The position numbers and the translations under genes were made by a program. The notes below the pieces were generated by a model. The model saw only the letters and a list, made by a program, of their open reading frames with translations. It did no database searches and was not told where the DNA came from. From VBAU01 sp036005185 (GTDB lineage: Bacteria; Bacteroidota; Bacteroidia; Chitinophagales; Chitinophagaceae), in the NCBI GenBank assembly GCA_036005185.1, contig DASYQS010000050.1, positions 1-64,000 on the forward strand: 64,000 nt of DNA, in the 5' to 3' direction. The first letter of the stretch is position 1. Each line of letters opens with the position of its first letter. Shown piece after piece: positions 26,413-34,398 of the stretch.

Positions 26413-27276
26413 ATGAAATTTCTATTGAGCATACGGGCACAAAACATAGGTTTAACGATCAGCGCAGTTTTAATTGTATTGTTATACTCTTCCTGCGAAT
26501 CAAATTCCCAGATCATTCCTGTTCATACTGCCATTAACCGTTCAATACATGCTAAGCAACCACTTCCTAGAACGGCAAGTGCTGCTGAGATTTTACATCG
26601 ACCTCAGGTTCCGATCCTTTGCTATCATCGCATTCGCGATTTCCTGCCTTCTGATTCAAGAACAATGAAAGATTATATTGTTCCGATAAATAAATTTCGT
26701 GAGCAAATGAAATTACTTGCTGACAACGGTTATCATACGATATCACCGAATCAACTATACGATTACTTGGTAAAGGGGAGCCCATTGCCACCCAGGCCTG
26801 TGATCATAAGTTTTGATGATACTCGAGAAGAACAATATACTATTGCTCATGAAGAGTTGAAGAAATATGATTTTCAAGGAGTGTATTTCATCATGACAGT
26901 TTCGTTGGGGCGACCTGGTTACATGACAAAGCAAGAAGTAAAACAACTAGCTGACGAAGGAAATACAATTGGCTCACATACTTGGAACCATAGTAATGTA
27001 AAAAACTATGCTGCGCAGGATTGGGTAACGCAGATCGATAAACCTTCGCAGGAATTAGAAAAAATTACCGGCAAGCCGATTGAATATTTTGCTTACCCTT
27101 TCGGTTTATGGAATAAGCCAGCTATTGAACAATTGAAACAACGAGGGTTTAAAGCTGCCTTTCAATTATCAGCTAAACGTGATGAGAATGATCCTTTGTT
27201 TACTATCCGCAGGATCATTGTGCCTGGCGAATGGAGCACAAATACTTTAGAGAAATGGATGAAAAATAATTTTTGA
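26413..27276 (+). CDS. Polysaccharide deacetylase (CE4, NodB-type) lipoprotein
   Basis: A 287-residue protein with an N-terminal lipoprotein-type signal (SAVLIVLLYSSCES) and a CE4 domain. Motifs are PILCYHRI, the metal/base motif ISFDDTREEQY, the His pair in GSHTWNHSNV, and YFAYPFGLWNK. These enzymes remove acetyl groups from surface polysaccharides or peptidoglycan. The usual third residue of SFDDG is Thr here, which occurs in the family. Single gene. Confidence 0.9.
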   Translation: MKFLLSIRAQNIGLTISAVLIVLLYSSCESNSQIIPVHTAINRSIHAKQPLPRTASAAEILHRPQVPILCYHRIRDFLPSDSRTMKDYIVPINKFREQMKLLADNGYHTISPNQLYDYLVKGSPLPPRPVIISFDDTREEQYTIAHEELKKYDFQGVYFIMTVSLGRPGYMTKQEVKQLADEGNTIGSHTWNHSNVKNYAAQDWVTQIDKPSQELEKITGKPIEYFAYPFGLWNKPAIEQLKQRGFKAAFQLSAKRDENDPLFTIRRIIVPGEWSTNTLEKWMKNNF

Positions 27277-27386
27277 GTTTGCTATTTGCTAACGGAAATC
27301 GGTTATTAATTATTTCAAGGCTTACAAAAAATACCACAGTCTTCAGTTGGGCAAGGATCCCAAATTATTTTTCTTGGTTTTGAATC

Positions 27387-28337
27387 TTAATCTATAGGTA
27401 TTTTTTTAGCGTTTGTCTTTAGCCACTGTTCAAACGTCTGCAACTCAGGATTTAATTGTTTTGAGCCTTCAATACTTCTGGTCGCGTTTACTTGTTTTTC
27501 AAACTCGTCGTAAAACTGAAACATATTACCAAGTTCTTCTGCTCCTGGAAAACCAAAACTGCGATATGCATCTGCGGCAACTTTGTTATACAACACTGGT
27601 TCGCCTAACGCTTTCGACATAGCGTCAGCCATCTCTTGGCCAGTTAAATGTTCACCTGCAATACCAATTTTTTTTCCAATCAATTCATTTCCCTTTTTAA
27701 AGATGCCATGAGCGCATTTTCCTATATCTTCTGCTCCTATGCCAGCCATTTTTGCATTGCCTATGGGAAGAGTGAGAGCCAATTTACCATCGGCGCCTCT
27801 TCTTGGTCCTGCTCCAAAATAAATGAAGTTTTCCCAGTAAAACGAAGCCAAAAGAAAAGTTGTTGGTACACCAGCTTCCGTAAAAAATTTGTCCGATTCT
27901 CCTTTGGCATCAAAATGCGGTACTTTGTATTTTTCCATCAGCGTAGGCATGCGATCATCACTGAGCGGCACAAACTCACGCGTATCTTCGAGGGTTGACC
28001 AGATCACATGTTTTATTCCAGCGGCTTTTGCTGCTTTCGCATATATTGCTGCTTCAGTTTTTTCTTTTTCGGGTGAGTAATGCGCCCAATAAAAGGTAAC
28101 AAAATAAGCGCCGTAAGCTCCATCTACTGCCCGCTGCACTGTGCTTGCATCGTCCACATCCGCAGCAATTAACTCAGCGCCCAGTTTTGCAAGATCTTTT
28201 GCCTTATCAGAGTTAATGTCCCGGGTAACAGCCCGCACAGAGAATTCACTATTGCTGTCTTTTAAAATCGAGCGGACCAATCCGCCACCTTGTGCCCCCG
28301 TTGCACCAAATACGGTAATAATTTTTTTTGAGTCCAT
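27387..28337 (-). CDS. NmrA-like NAD(P)-binding protein
   Basis: A 316-residue atypical short-chain dehydrogenase. The N-terminal GATGAQGGGLVRSIL loop binds NAD(P). RAVTRD and LIAADVDD follow the Rossmann pattern, and the mid-region HVIWSTLED replaces the catalytic Tyr motif as in NmrA and HSCARG proteins. Such proteins sense NADP redox state or act as reductases. No partner gene is nearby. A decayed frame and a strong hairpin follow upstream of it. Confidence 0.87.
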   Translation of the reverse strand: MDSKKIITVFGATGAQGGGLVRSILKDSNSEFSVRAVTRDINSDKAKDLAKLGAELIAADVDDASTVQRAVDGAYGAYFVTFYWAHYSPEKEKTEAAIYAKAAKAAGIKHVIWSTLEDTREFVPLSDDRMPTLMEKYKVPHFDAKGESDKFFTEAGVPTTFLLASFYWENFIYFGAGPRRGADGKLALTLPIGNAKMAGIGAEDIGKCAHGIFKKGNELIGKKIGIAGEHLTGQEMADAMSKALGEPVLYNKVAADAYRSFGFPGAEELGNMFQFYDEFEKQVNATRSIEGSKQLNPELQTFEQWLKTNAKKIPID

Positions 28338-28461
28338 AATAATTTTTTTATTGTTGATAATGATAGGGACATCGTGATAACTACGTAATGGGAATACAAA
28401 TATATGTTTTCAATGTTGAAACATGAATTTTTTTCTCAGTGGCTTCTTAGTATGAAGACAT

Positions 28462-28655
28462 ATGTCCAAATTTACAGGAAACGCTAATGTGAGATTGGAT
28501 GGCAATAATAGAATTTAGTTCAACAAAATAATCCTCGATAAACCAGGCAATGCAAAGCTGTTGCTTTAAATAAAAGCGAACGTGTAATTGTTCAAGATGG
28601 AAATAATAATCAAACTCCCAATTTGCTAAAAGGCGGTGGATCTAAAAATATGTGA
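28462..28655 (+). pseudogene. Decayed small reading frame, unknown
   Basis: An ATG at 28462 opens a frame reading MSKFTGNANVRLDGNNRI, then a TAG at 28516. The same frame continues as FNKIILDKPGNAK. After a one-base shift near 28557 another frame reads AVALNKSERVIVQDGNN and ends LLKGGGSKNM at a TGA (28653-28655). Read together the pieces look like one 64-residue protein with one stop and one frameshift. No family is recognised. Confidence 0.35.
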
Positions 28656-28695
28656 GAGTGTTCAATAATTAATAGTAATAGAATTTATTGAGTTA

Positions 28696-28731
28696 AAACA
28701 AATCGTCCCGACTGGTCGGGACGATTTGTTT
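28696..28731. terminator. Strong bidirectional hairpin after the sigma-factor gene
   Basis: A perfect 17-base stem (28696-28712 with 28715-28731) closes on a two-base loop, with A/T tracts at both sides. It ends nine bases past the sigma-factor stop, so it is the likely terminator for that gene. Confidence 0.8.
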
Positions 28732-28739
28732 AAACTCTT

Positions 28740-29303
28740 CTACTGATTATCGACATTCAACATCTTCCTTAACGCATGTATTCCTCTTGCTTTTTGTACT
28801 CTTACAGTATCAACAGTTATCTTCAGTTTGAGAGCTGTCTCTGCCGTGCTCAGACCTTCAAAAAACAAAAGCTCGAAAATCTTTTTTGTTCTTGGCGGTA
28901 GCTTTTGTACTTGATGGATGATGAATTGCAATAATTCAGCCCTTATCAGTTCGGAGTGTATTTTGTCCTCATCTTTTTCAACCATATAAAGTAATTCTTT
29001 TTGTGCCGCTGTTTTTCGACGGTTATGTTTTAGCCAATTAAGGCAGTCGTTGCGGGTAACAGTGAATAACCATGCTCTAATGTTAGCAAAATCGGTAAAT
29101 GTGCTCCGCTTGTTCCATAGCCTTATGAAAACTTCGGCAACAATATCCTCGGCTTGTTCTTTATTACCGATCATGCAAAACGCGAAATACAGCAGAGAAG
29201 TATGATGGAGCTCATACAAATATTGTAAGGCTGCGGGGTTGTTTTGAAACAGCTCTTTAATTTCTAATTCGGCGCTGGCCGCAGGGATAAGGTTTCCGCT
29301 CAT
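28740..29303 (-). CDS. ECF-type RNA polymerase sigma factor
   Basis: About 187 residues from the ATG at 29303. Region 2 is LLYFAFCMIGNKEQAEDIVAEVF and its core RNA polymerase-binding helix IRLWNKR; region 4 is LPPRTKKIFELLFFEGLS and the helix-turn-helix TAETALKLKITVDTV. No region 3, as in ECF factors. A longer reading from 29345 is possible but would place a -7 box (29312-29319) and a palindrome (29330-29345) inside the gene. No anti-sigma gene is adjacent, unlike FecI-type pairs. It is divergent from the XRE gene. Confidence 0.88.
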   Translation of the reverse strand: MSGNLIPAASAELEIKELFQNNPAALQYLYELHHTSLLYFAFCMIGNKEQAEDIVAEVFIRLWNKRSTFTDFANIRAWLFTVTRNDCLNWLKHNRRKTAAQKELLYMVEKDEDKIHSELIRAELLQFIIHQVQKLPPRTKKIFELLFFEGLSTAETALKLKITVDTVRVQKARGIHALRKMLNVDNQ

Positions 29304-29311
29304 ACGCAAAA

Positions 29312-29345
29312 CAAACATAGTAAAATAAAATGACGAATTCGTCAT
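29312..29345 (-). promoter_or_regulatory. Sigma-factor gene promoter with palindromic operator candidate
   Basis: On the minus strand TATGTTTG (29319-29312) fits the -7 consensus TAnnTTTG, seven to eight bases before the ATG at 29303. Just upstream lies the perfect 16-base palindrome ATGACGAATTCGTCAT (29330-29345), at about -25 to -40 from the expected start. The XRE-type regulator is encoded divergently 37 bases further on, so the palindrome may be its operator, controlling one or both genes. Confidence 0.45.
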
Positions 29346-29381
29346 TGTAGGAAAAATTCTTTATCTGGAATTTGTATCATA

Positions 29382-29609
29382 ATGGCACAAATAAGAGATA
29401 GTAAGTTGCTTCAGAAAATGGCTATAATCATCAAAGAATTAAGAGAGGAAAAGGGTGTTACTCAGGAAGAGGTTTATAACGAAATAAATATACATATCGG
29501 CCGTATTGAAACAGCCAAGGCTAATCTCAGTATCGCTACTTTATCTGCCCTTTGTAAATACTTTAAAATACGGATATCGGAATTTTTCAAAAGAGTTGAA
29601 AATAGCTGA
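29382..29609 (+). CDS. Small XRE-family HTH regulator
   Basis: A 75-residue single-domain DNA-binding protein with a lambda-repressor-like fold: MAIIIKELREEKGVTQEEV is helix 1-2, and INIHIGRIETAKANLSIATL the recognition and following helices. No sensor domain is present. It is divergent from the ECF sigma gene with a palindrome between them. Such short XRE proteins often repress adjacent genes, and here the neighbour is a sigma factor, but the link is inference. Confidence 0.82.
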   Translation: MAQIRDSKLLQKMAIIIKELREEKGVTQEEVYNEINIHIGRIETAKANLSIATLSALCKYFKIRISEFFKRVENS

Positions 29610-29642
29610 GAATTTAACTAAATAAAGGATTTGGTGTGGCAG

Positions 29643-30473
29643 CTAGTCCCCATAAATATGCGCAGCTTCCCAACCCAGAATAGCGGTTTTTCTGGTACTG
29701 CCCCAATGGTAATCACCGATAACCCCTGTTGATTTTATTACCCGGTGACAGGGTATGAGATAGGCAATAGGATTATTTCCCAAGGCAGTACCTACTGCAC
29801 GCGAAGCATTTGGAACATCGATTTTTTTGGCTAGATCTGCATAGGTGCTTATTCCTCCAAAGGGTATGTGCATCAATGCCTGCCACACTTTTAATTGAAA
29901 GGCTGTACCCTTAAGATGTAATTTTATTTTTTTCAAATTGCTCCAATCATCCGTAAAAATTTTTAACGCATTTTGTTGCAGAAGATCTGTTTTTTGATGA
30001 AAGCTTGCATTAGGAAAGTATTGTTTTAAATTTTTCAGCTCATCTACTTCACCATTCAAAAATGCAATATGGCAAATTCCTTTTTGAGTGGAAGCAATAA
30101 TAATATCTCCAAAAGGTGTTTCAGCGTAGCTAAAATTAATCTGTAAATTTTCGCCACCATTTTTGTATTCACCGGGCGTCATGCCTTCAATGGAAATAAA
30201 AAGATCATGCAGACGACCGGGACTTGATAAGCCCGTTTCATAACTGGCATCTGCAACGGAAACATTCTGTTTCAACAATTTTTTTGCATGCTCCAGACTA
30301 ATGTATTGTAAAAATTTTTTTGGGCTTACGCCGGCCCATTCTTTAAACATTCTTTGAAAATGATAGGGACTTAAATATACACTCTTGGCAACATCATCTA
30401 ACTCCGGCTGCTTCTGAAAATTTTCTTGAATGTAGTGTATCGCTTTTTCTATTCTTTGATAATCTGTTGTCAT
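29643..30473 (-). CDS. AraC-type activator fused to O6-methylguanine-DNA methyltransferase
   Basis: A 276-residue fusion. Residues 1-105 are an AraC DNA-binding domain with two HTHs (LSPYHFQRMFKEWAGVSPKK, GLSSPGRLHDLFISIEGMTP). Residues 105-276 are an Ogt domain ending with the methyl-acceptor motif PCHRVI. The N-terminal zinc-Cys domain of Ada, which senses methylphosphotriesters, is missing, so the regulatory trigger may differ from E. coli Ada. The protein repairs O6-methylguanine and may activate repair genes. Convergent with the XRE gene. Confidence 0.92.
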   Translation of the reverse strand: MTTDYQRIEKAIHYIQENFQKQPELDDVAKSVYLSPYHFQRMFKEWAGVSPKKFLQYISLEHAKKLLKQNVSVADASYETGLSSPGRLHDLFISIEGMTPGEYKNGGENLQINFSYAETPFGDIIIASTQKGICHIAFLNGEVDELKNLKQYFPNASFHQKTDLLQQNALKIFTDDWSNLKKIKLHLKGTAFQLKVWQALMHIPFGGISTYADLAKKIDVPNASRAVGTALGNNPIAYLIPCHRVIKSTGVIGDYHWGSTRKTAILGWEAAHIYGD

Positions 30474-30572
30474 ACCACAAAATTATGGCACCCTCAATCT
30501 ATTGCAAACCCGATTGTTGCTATTTAAAAGGCTATTTGCAGAATGAGGGACTAATGTGGATGAAATATTAAC

Positions 30573-31208
30573 TCAATTATCTACAGTAACAAAGCCATTT
30601 AACAGATCCTCCATATCTGAAATATAGCTTGCAAAAAGATTTTGTGCCGTATAGGTAACCAGCTGTATTGTTCCCTTTGCATTGGAATAATAATAACCAT
30701 AATAAGCAAATTTGATACCCTGTGTAGTACCATTCATTTGTATTAGGAGAATTTTTTTATCATTCACTGTACGGTATTCTTCTTTAATAACTTTTATATC
30801 GGGCGCAACAGACTCGGCATTTTTTACCGCTATTCCTCGCAGTGCCTCGATTGGGATCTCTATGCTTTCGGTTATCATCATTCCGTATAAATCTTTTCCT
30901 TTCAACTGCAGCTCGTACTCGGCAGCTTCATTCATTGATGCTTTCTTAAAACTCCATTTTTTTGCATCAAGCCAAACTCCTACATCGATTCGGGAACTTT
31001 TCAAAAGGAAAGCCGAACCCGCATTTTTTTTAAAGATTTTGGGATTGGTAGGAAGATATTTTTTTTCAGTAACGGAATCATTAGCATATTTCCAAGTTCC
31101 GTCGTTGTATAACGTAACCCTCTCACCAGTTTCTGTCACTGCTTTTTTCTGACCAAATAATGAGGTAACAATTAGAAAAAAAATGGCTTGTAAGAAAATT
31201 TTTTTCAT
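30573..31208 (-). CDS. Secreted protein with VTLYNDGTWKY motif, unknown
   Basis: A 211-residue protein with a signal peptide (MKKIFLQAIFFLIVTSLFGQ). The motif TETGERVTLYNDGTWKY near residue 30 is common in small secreted Bacteroidota proteins and is often followed by a variable domain. The remainder is alpha-beta (VGVWLDAKKWSFKKAS, KLLIQMNGTTQGIKFAYYGY). No enzymatic motif is visible. Single gene. Confidence 0.75.
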   Translation of the reverse strand: MKKIFLQAIFFLIVTSLFGQKKAVTETGERVTLYNDGTWKYANDSVTEKKYLPTNPKIFKKNAGSAFLLKSSRIDVGVWLDAKKWSFKKASMNEAAEYELQLKGKDLYGMMITESIEIPIEALRGIAVKNAESVAPDIKVIKEEYRTVNDKKILLIQMNGTTQGIKFAYYGYYYSNAKGTIQLVTYTAQNLFASYISDMEDLLNGFVTVDN

Positions 31209-31385
31209 GTTGTTCAGGGGTTTTGGGACAAAAAATATAAATGAGCAATCAGATATATAAGAGGAAATAACGTTTATCGGTCATTTTTAATATTCATATG
31301 CAGACTTTTATTTAAAAAAGGGCGAATGGTAGAGTAATAACTATAAAAATGGCATAACTTTTCATGGCTGGCAATATTGTATAGT

Positions 31386-31706
31386 ATGAAAGCGATCTTC
31401 ATATTCCTTATATGCGGCGGTTGCTTATGCTTTTGTCATTTAAATAGTGAACAAAAGAAGATAAAACGTCAAATTGCATCTCTCGACATTGATAGCATTC
31501 ATTTTAAGACGCAGATCCAGCCTATTCTGGAAAAAAATTGTTCTCCCTGTCATTTCCCAGGCGGGAAAATGTATGAAAAATTGCCCTTTGATAGGGGTGA
31601 AACCATCGTAAATCATCAAGCTCTCATATTTAAACGTCTTAAAAAAGAGGAGGACATCGGGTTAATACGGCAATATGTGCAGCAACAAAATAAGGCAACT
31701 GACTAA
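31386..31706 (+). CDS. Small haem-motif (cytochrome c-like) lipoprotein
   Basis: A 106-residue product starting at the ATG at 31386 (MKAIFIFLICGGCLCFC), with an export signal ending in Cys residues that could be a lipobox. After IQPILEKN comes CSPCHFPGGKMY, a c-type haem motif CxxCH. One haem site only and no distal Met is obvious. Similar secreted haem-lipoproteins occur next to surface-enzyme genes in this phylum. A low-quality in-frame ATG at 31377 would add three residues. Confidence 0.7.
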   Translation: MKAIFIFLICGGCLCFCHLNSEQKKIKRQIASLDIDSIHFKTQIQPILEKNCSPCHFPGGKMYEKLPFDRGETIVNHQALIFKRLKKEEDIGLIRQYVQQQNKATD

Positions 31707-31811
31707 TCATGTTATCAGTGTTTACCCTTGTTTATTCCATCCCCGCCGAATTGTGGGATATGAATTAACGTGTGCATCGTAAACTTACTTGAAAAAATAG
31801 TATTTGTTTCA

Positions 31812-31842
31812 TTGACAGTGAGCAAATATTTTTCTTCATTTG
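31812..31842 (+). promoter_or_regulatory. Candidate promoter for the 31862 gene
   Basis: TTG (31812-31814) and TTCATTTG (31835-31842) are 20 bases apart, near the Bacteroidota -33/-7 spacing. The -7 box departs from TAnnTTTG at one position. A similar string, cgtttgcaatacaa, precedes the DinB-like gene at 35996. Confidence 0.3.
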
Positions 31843-31861
31843 CAATACAATCCACTATTCT

Positions 31862-32068
31862 ATGCAACTAATGATGTACATAGGCAATGACCTCATTGAA
31901 TCCATTCCACTTCAAAAACAGGCGCTTCGTCAGCCCGGTTACATTGGCAAATTCAAACGCACTTTAAAGTTGAAGTATAGCGAACTTATTAACCAGTGTT
32001 CACAACCTCCTGAGTTTTTAGTGGTTGAAGCTAATCAACAACAAAATCAATCCAAAAACAAGGAATAA
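31862..32068 (+). CDS. Small conserved-looking protein, unknown
   Basis: A 68-residue product (MYIGNDLIESIPLQKQAL in its N-terminal part, then PGYIGKFKRTLKLKYSEL). Basic centre and a glutamine-rich tail (EANQQQNQSKNKE). No family recognised. It is kept because the composition is protein-like, it has a plausible promoter, and the opposite strand is not coding here. Two candidate ATGs lie near each other (31862 and 31871). Confidence 0.5.
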   Translation: MQLMMYIGNDLIESIPLQKQALRQPGYIGKFKRTLKLKYSELINQCSQPPEFLVVEANQQQNQSKNKE

Positions 32069-32082
32069 AAAGTTGGAGAGAA

Positions 32083-32913
32083 TTACTTATTGCGTTGAAT
32101 ATATTTGATCATGCCAAAGGTTTGCACAAAACCAAATTGCCGATAAAAAGGCGCAAGCCCTTCTCTCGAAATCAAGCTGACTAATGCGTTATCGGCTCCA
32201 TTCCTGTCCAACCAATGATTTATTTCTTGCATTAGGGCTGTGCCAATACGTTTGCCTTGCCAGTCAGGATGTACCATTACATCTTTTACGTAATAAAAAC
32301 TCGCATTGTCGCCAAGCAGCAATGCACTACCAATCACTTTATGGCTTGGTTCATCTTCAGCAACAACCGCAAACAAGGCTGCTCGCAATATCATCTCTGC
32401 TTTTGCATCATTTGCAACTGAAGACCAACCTATAGCGGATCCTAAATACTGATATTCGCTCACGGTAGGGGTTCTTGCAATAATTTTTATCGTGCTGGGT
32501 ATGGTTGCAGTACTCTTTTCCCTCTCAGCTATCAAGTCGCCAGCAAAGATCAGATAATAGCCATTGATCTCTCGGACAGTGTATCCGGCCATACCCCATG
32601 GCTTGTTTTCAAGAGGTTCAACGATCTCTGCATTTTTAGTTTTGTGAAAATCATAAAGTGATTCTAAATATCGTACTCTGATAAAAATAGCATTCTCTTT
32701 CGAAACTGATGCGAGTTTGGGGTTTAGCGAAAACTGTATAAAAACACCATCCCAGGAAATGCCGGCGTGATTCGGCGGCTCTCCCCATGTCCATTTTGCA
32801 GGGAAACCAAGCACATCCTGCCAATACAATATAGTTTCAGATATATTCCGTACAGCAAGGATCGGTTCAACATGTGAAAGAAATGGTCGCAGCCTATTTT
32901 CTTCGTTTTCCAT
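32083..32913 (-). CDS. VOC (glyoxalase-like)-GNAT fusion protein
   Basis: A 276-residue two-domain protein. Residues 10-130 form a VOC/glyoxalase-fold domain (ETILYWQDVLGFPAKWTWGE, GMAGYTVREINGYYLIFAG). Residues 145-276 form a GNAT acetyltransferase with the acetyl-CoA loop VHPDWQGKRIGTALMQEI and ISREGLAPFYRQFGFVQT. The order VOC then GNAT on one chain is unusual. The VOC half could bind a small molecule, for instance a drug, that the GNAT half acetylates, but that is inference. Single gene. Confidence 0.8.
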   Translation of the reverse strand: MENEENRLRPFLSHVEPILAVRNISETILYWQDVLGFPAKWTWGEPPNHAGISWDGVFIQFSLNPKLASVSKENAIFIRVRYLESLYDFHKTKNAEIVEPLENKPWGMAGYTVREINGYYLIFAGDLIAEREKSTATIPSTIKIIARTPTVSEYQYLGSAIGWSSVANDAKAEMILRAALFAVVAEDEPSHKVIGSALLLGDNASFYYVKDVMVHPDWQGKRIGTALMQEINHWLDRNGADNALVSLISREGLAPFYRQFGFVQTFGMIKYIQRNK

Positions 32914-33022
32914 TTATGTATTCAGTTGTGCAAGTTGAATGAATCTGCGAAATGGTTATTTTTCCAAATGCTCTGCGATATTCATCTCCTTTTTTTCAAT
33001 ATGATGTCTCTTCTTTGAAAAG

Positions 33023-34285
33023 CTACAACTCCAATTTTTCTATGTATCGACTTTTAGCTAAAAAATCTTTGTAATTCTGGATGTGCAGCATATCATGCAC
33101 GGCTTGTTTTTTATCTGGCATTTCTTCATAATAAGCTTTGCATATTTGGTATCCCATCCAATATCCAAGGTCGGCCGGATGGTCAGGGGTCTCTTGTCCT
33201 GAATTAGCTATCCAGTTGTTGGCGCGTTTTAGATACATATCCTTTTCAAAGTCTTTCCATATCTGTTTTTCTTTTCCTTTGGCAAATATCAACAGCCTTT
33301 CATTGCTGCTTTTTCCGGAGATCAGCTCACATAAAAAATCAGCCATGCCTTCACGGATACAGGCTGACAATGTTGTTGTATCATTTTTCATGTTGTTCTG
33401 CTGTGAATGGATCAACTCGTGCGCTACAATGTAAGGTAGGTTGTCAATGGACTTGTAGTTATTTTTTTCCCAAAGACTTAATTCATGTAGCGGCACGGCG
33501 CCACTTTTGCTCATCATGTCTGTACCGATCAACAAGCCGTTATCGGAGACAGTGCCGGCACTGTTCCAGCGTCCGATCACAAAATATACATTGGGAAACA
33601 CGGCGGCATCATATAACCCTTTTAGCTTCACAAAAGATTTTTGTATCTGATCTTTAAACTCATCCACTTTTAACGTATTCTGCCTGATGGCTTGATAAAA
33701 AGCCGTTTTCTTTTTTTGGTTAGCCACAAAATTTTCTACAGAAAATATTCGGGCAGTAAAATAGTCTTGCAGGCCAGGAGATGCTTTTTCAAAATAATAT
33801 CTGCTATATAATTCTATGGCGTGCGCCGTATCTTTTTGTACACGATCATAAGCATCCCAGAAATGATGAATATCGCTTGTCACCAACTCCGCCTTTAACG
33901 GATCACTAATGCGCTGCTGGAAAGATTTACTGAGAGCAGGAAATTTTTCCCATTCTTTATCTCCATGTAATGTATCGAGGTCGGTATCTACTAAAATATG
34001 AGCGTAATCAGTATAACCCGCCTTAATACTTTCATTTAAATATTTCCATGCATTTTGCTTATCACCATTTAAAGCATAGCAGCAGGCTATATTGTAATAA
34101 ACGTTCTTGTGCATGAAAGAAAACTTCTGCTGCGATGCCTGTTGCGTGTAAAACTGTATGGCAAGCGAGTAATTTTTTGCAAAATATGCACTGTCCCCTT
34201 TTGCACCGAAACGTTCAGCAGTTTGTGCAAAGGCGAAAGTCTGCAGCATTAAAAAAAATACTGTTGGTATAAAGGCTCGAATCAT
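33023..34285 (-). CDS. Secreted zinc-metalloprotease-like protein with N-terminal TPR
   Basis: About 420 residues with a signal peptide (MIRAFIPTVFFLMLQTFAFA). A TPR-like helical region (residues 25-100, FSFMHKNVYYNIACCYALNG) is followed by a DUF2268-like domain with the zinc motif HELIH in VAHELIHSQQ and a downstream glutamate in REGMADFL. The start at 34285 is preferred over 34315 for the signal peptide. The fold predicts a periplasmic protease or peptidase; no substrate is known. Confidence 0.78.
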   Translation of the reverse strand: MIRAFIPTVFFLMLQTFAFAQTAERFGAKGDSAYFAKNYSLAIQFYTQQASQQKFSFMHKNVYYNIACCYALNGDKQNAWKYLNESIKAGYTDYAHILVDTDLDTLHGDKEWEKFPALSKSFQQRISDPLKAELVTSDIHHFWDAYDRVQKDTAHAIELYSRYYFEKASPGLQDYFTARIFSVENFVANQKKKTAFYQAIRQNTLKVDEFKDQIQKSFVKLKGLYDAAVFPNVYFVIGRWNSAGTVSDNGLLIGTDMMSKSGAVPLHELSLWEKNNYKSIDNLPYIVAHELIHSQQNNMKNDTTTLSACIREGMADFLCELISGKSSNERLLIFAKGKEKQIWKDFEKDMYLKRANNWIANSGQETPDHPADLGYWMGYQICKAYYEEMPDKKQAVHDMLHIQNYKDFLAKSRYIEKLEL

Positions 34286-34398
34286 TTTGCAATGCATGGA
34301 TGAAATAAAAGCCATGGTTTAAAAATTGTAATGAGTGGCCAATTTATAAGAAAAGCTAAAATAATGGTCAGCTGTTTTTAGTAAATGGTCATTTTTAT

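Larger units (their letters stand above)
28338..28739. other. Intergenic region with a decayed frame and a perfect hairpin
   Basis: Between the NmrA-like and sigma-factor genes, this region holds a probable broken reading frame (28462-28655) and a hairpin with a 17-base stem (28696-28731). No intact gene was found. Confidence 0.55.
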
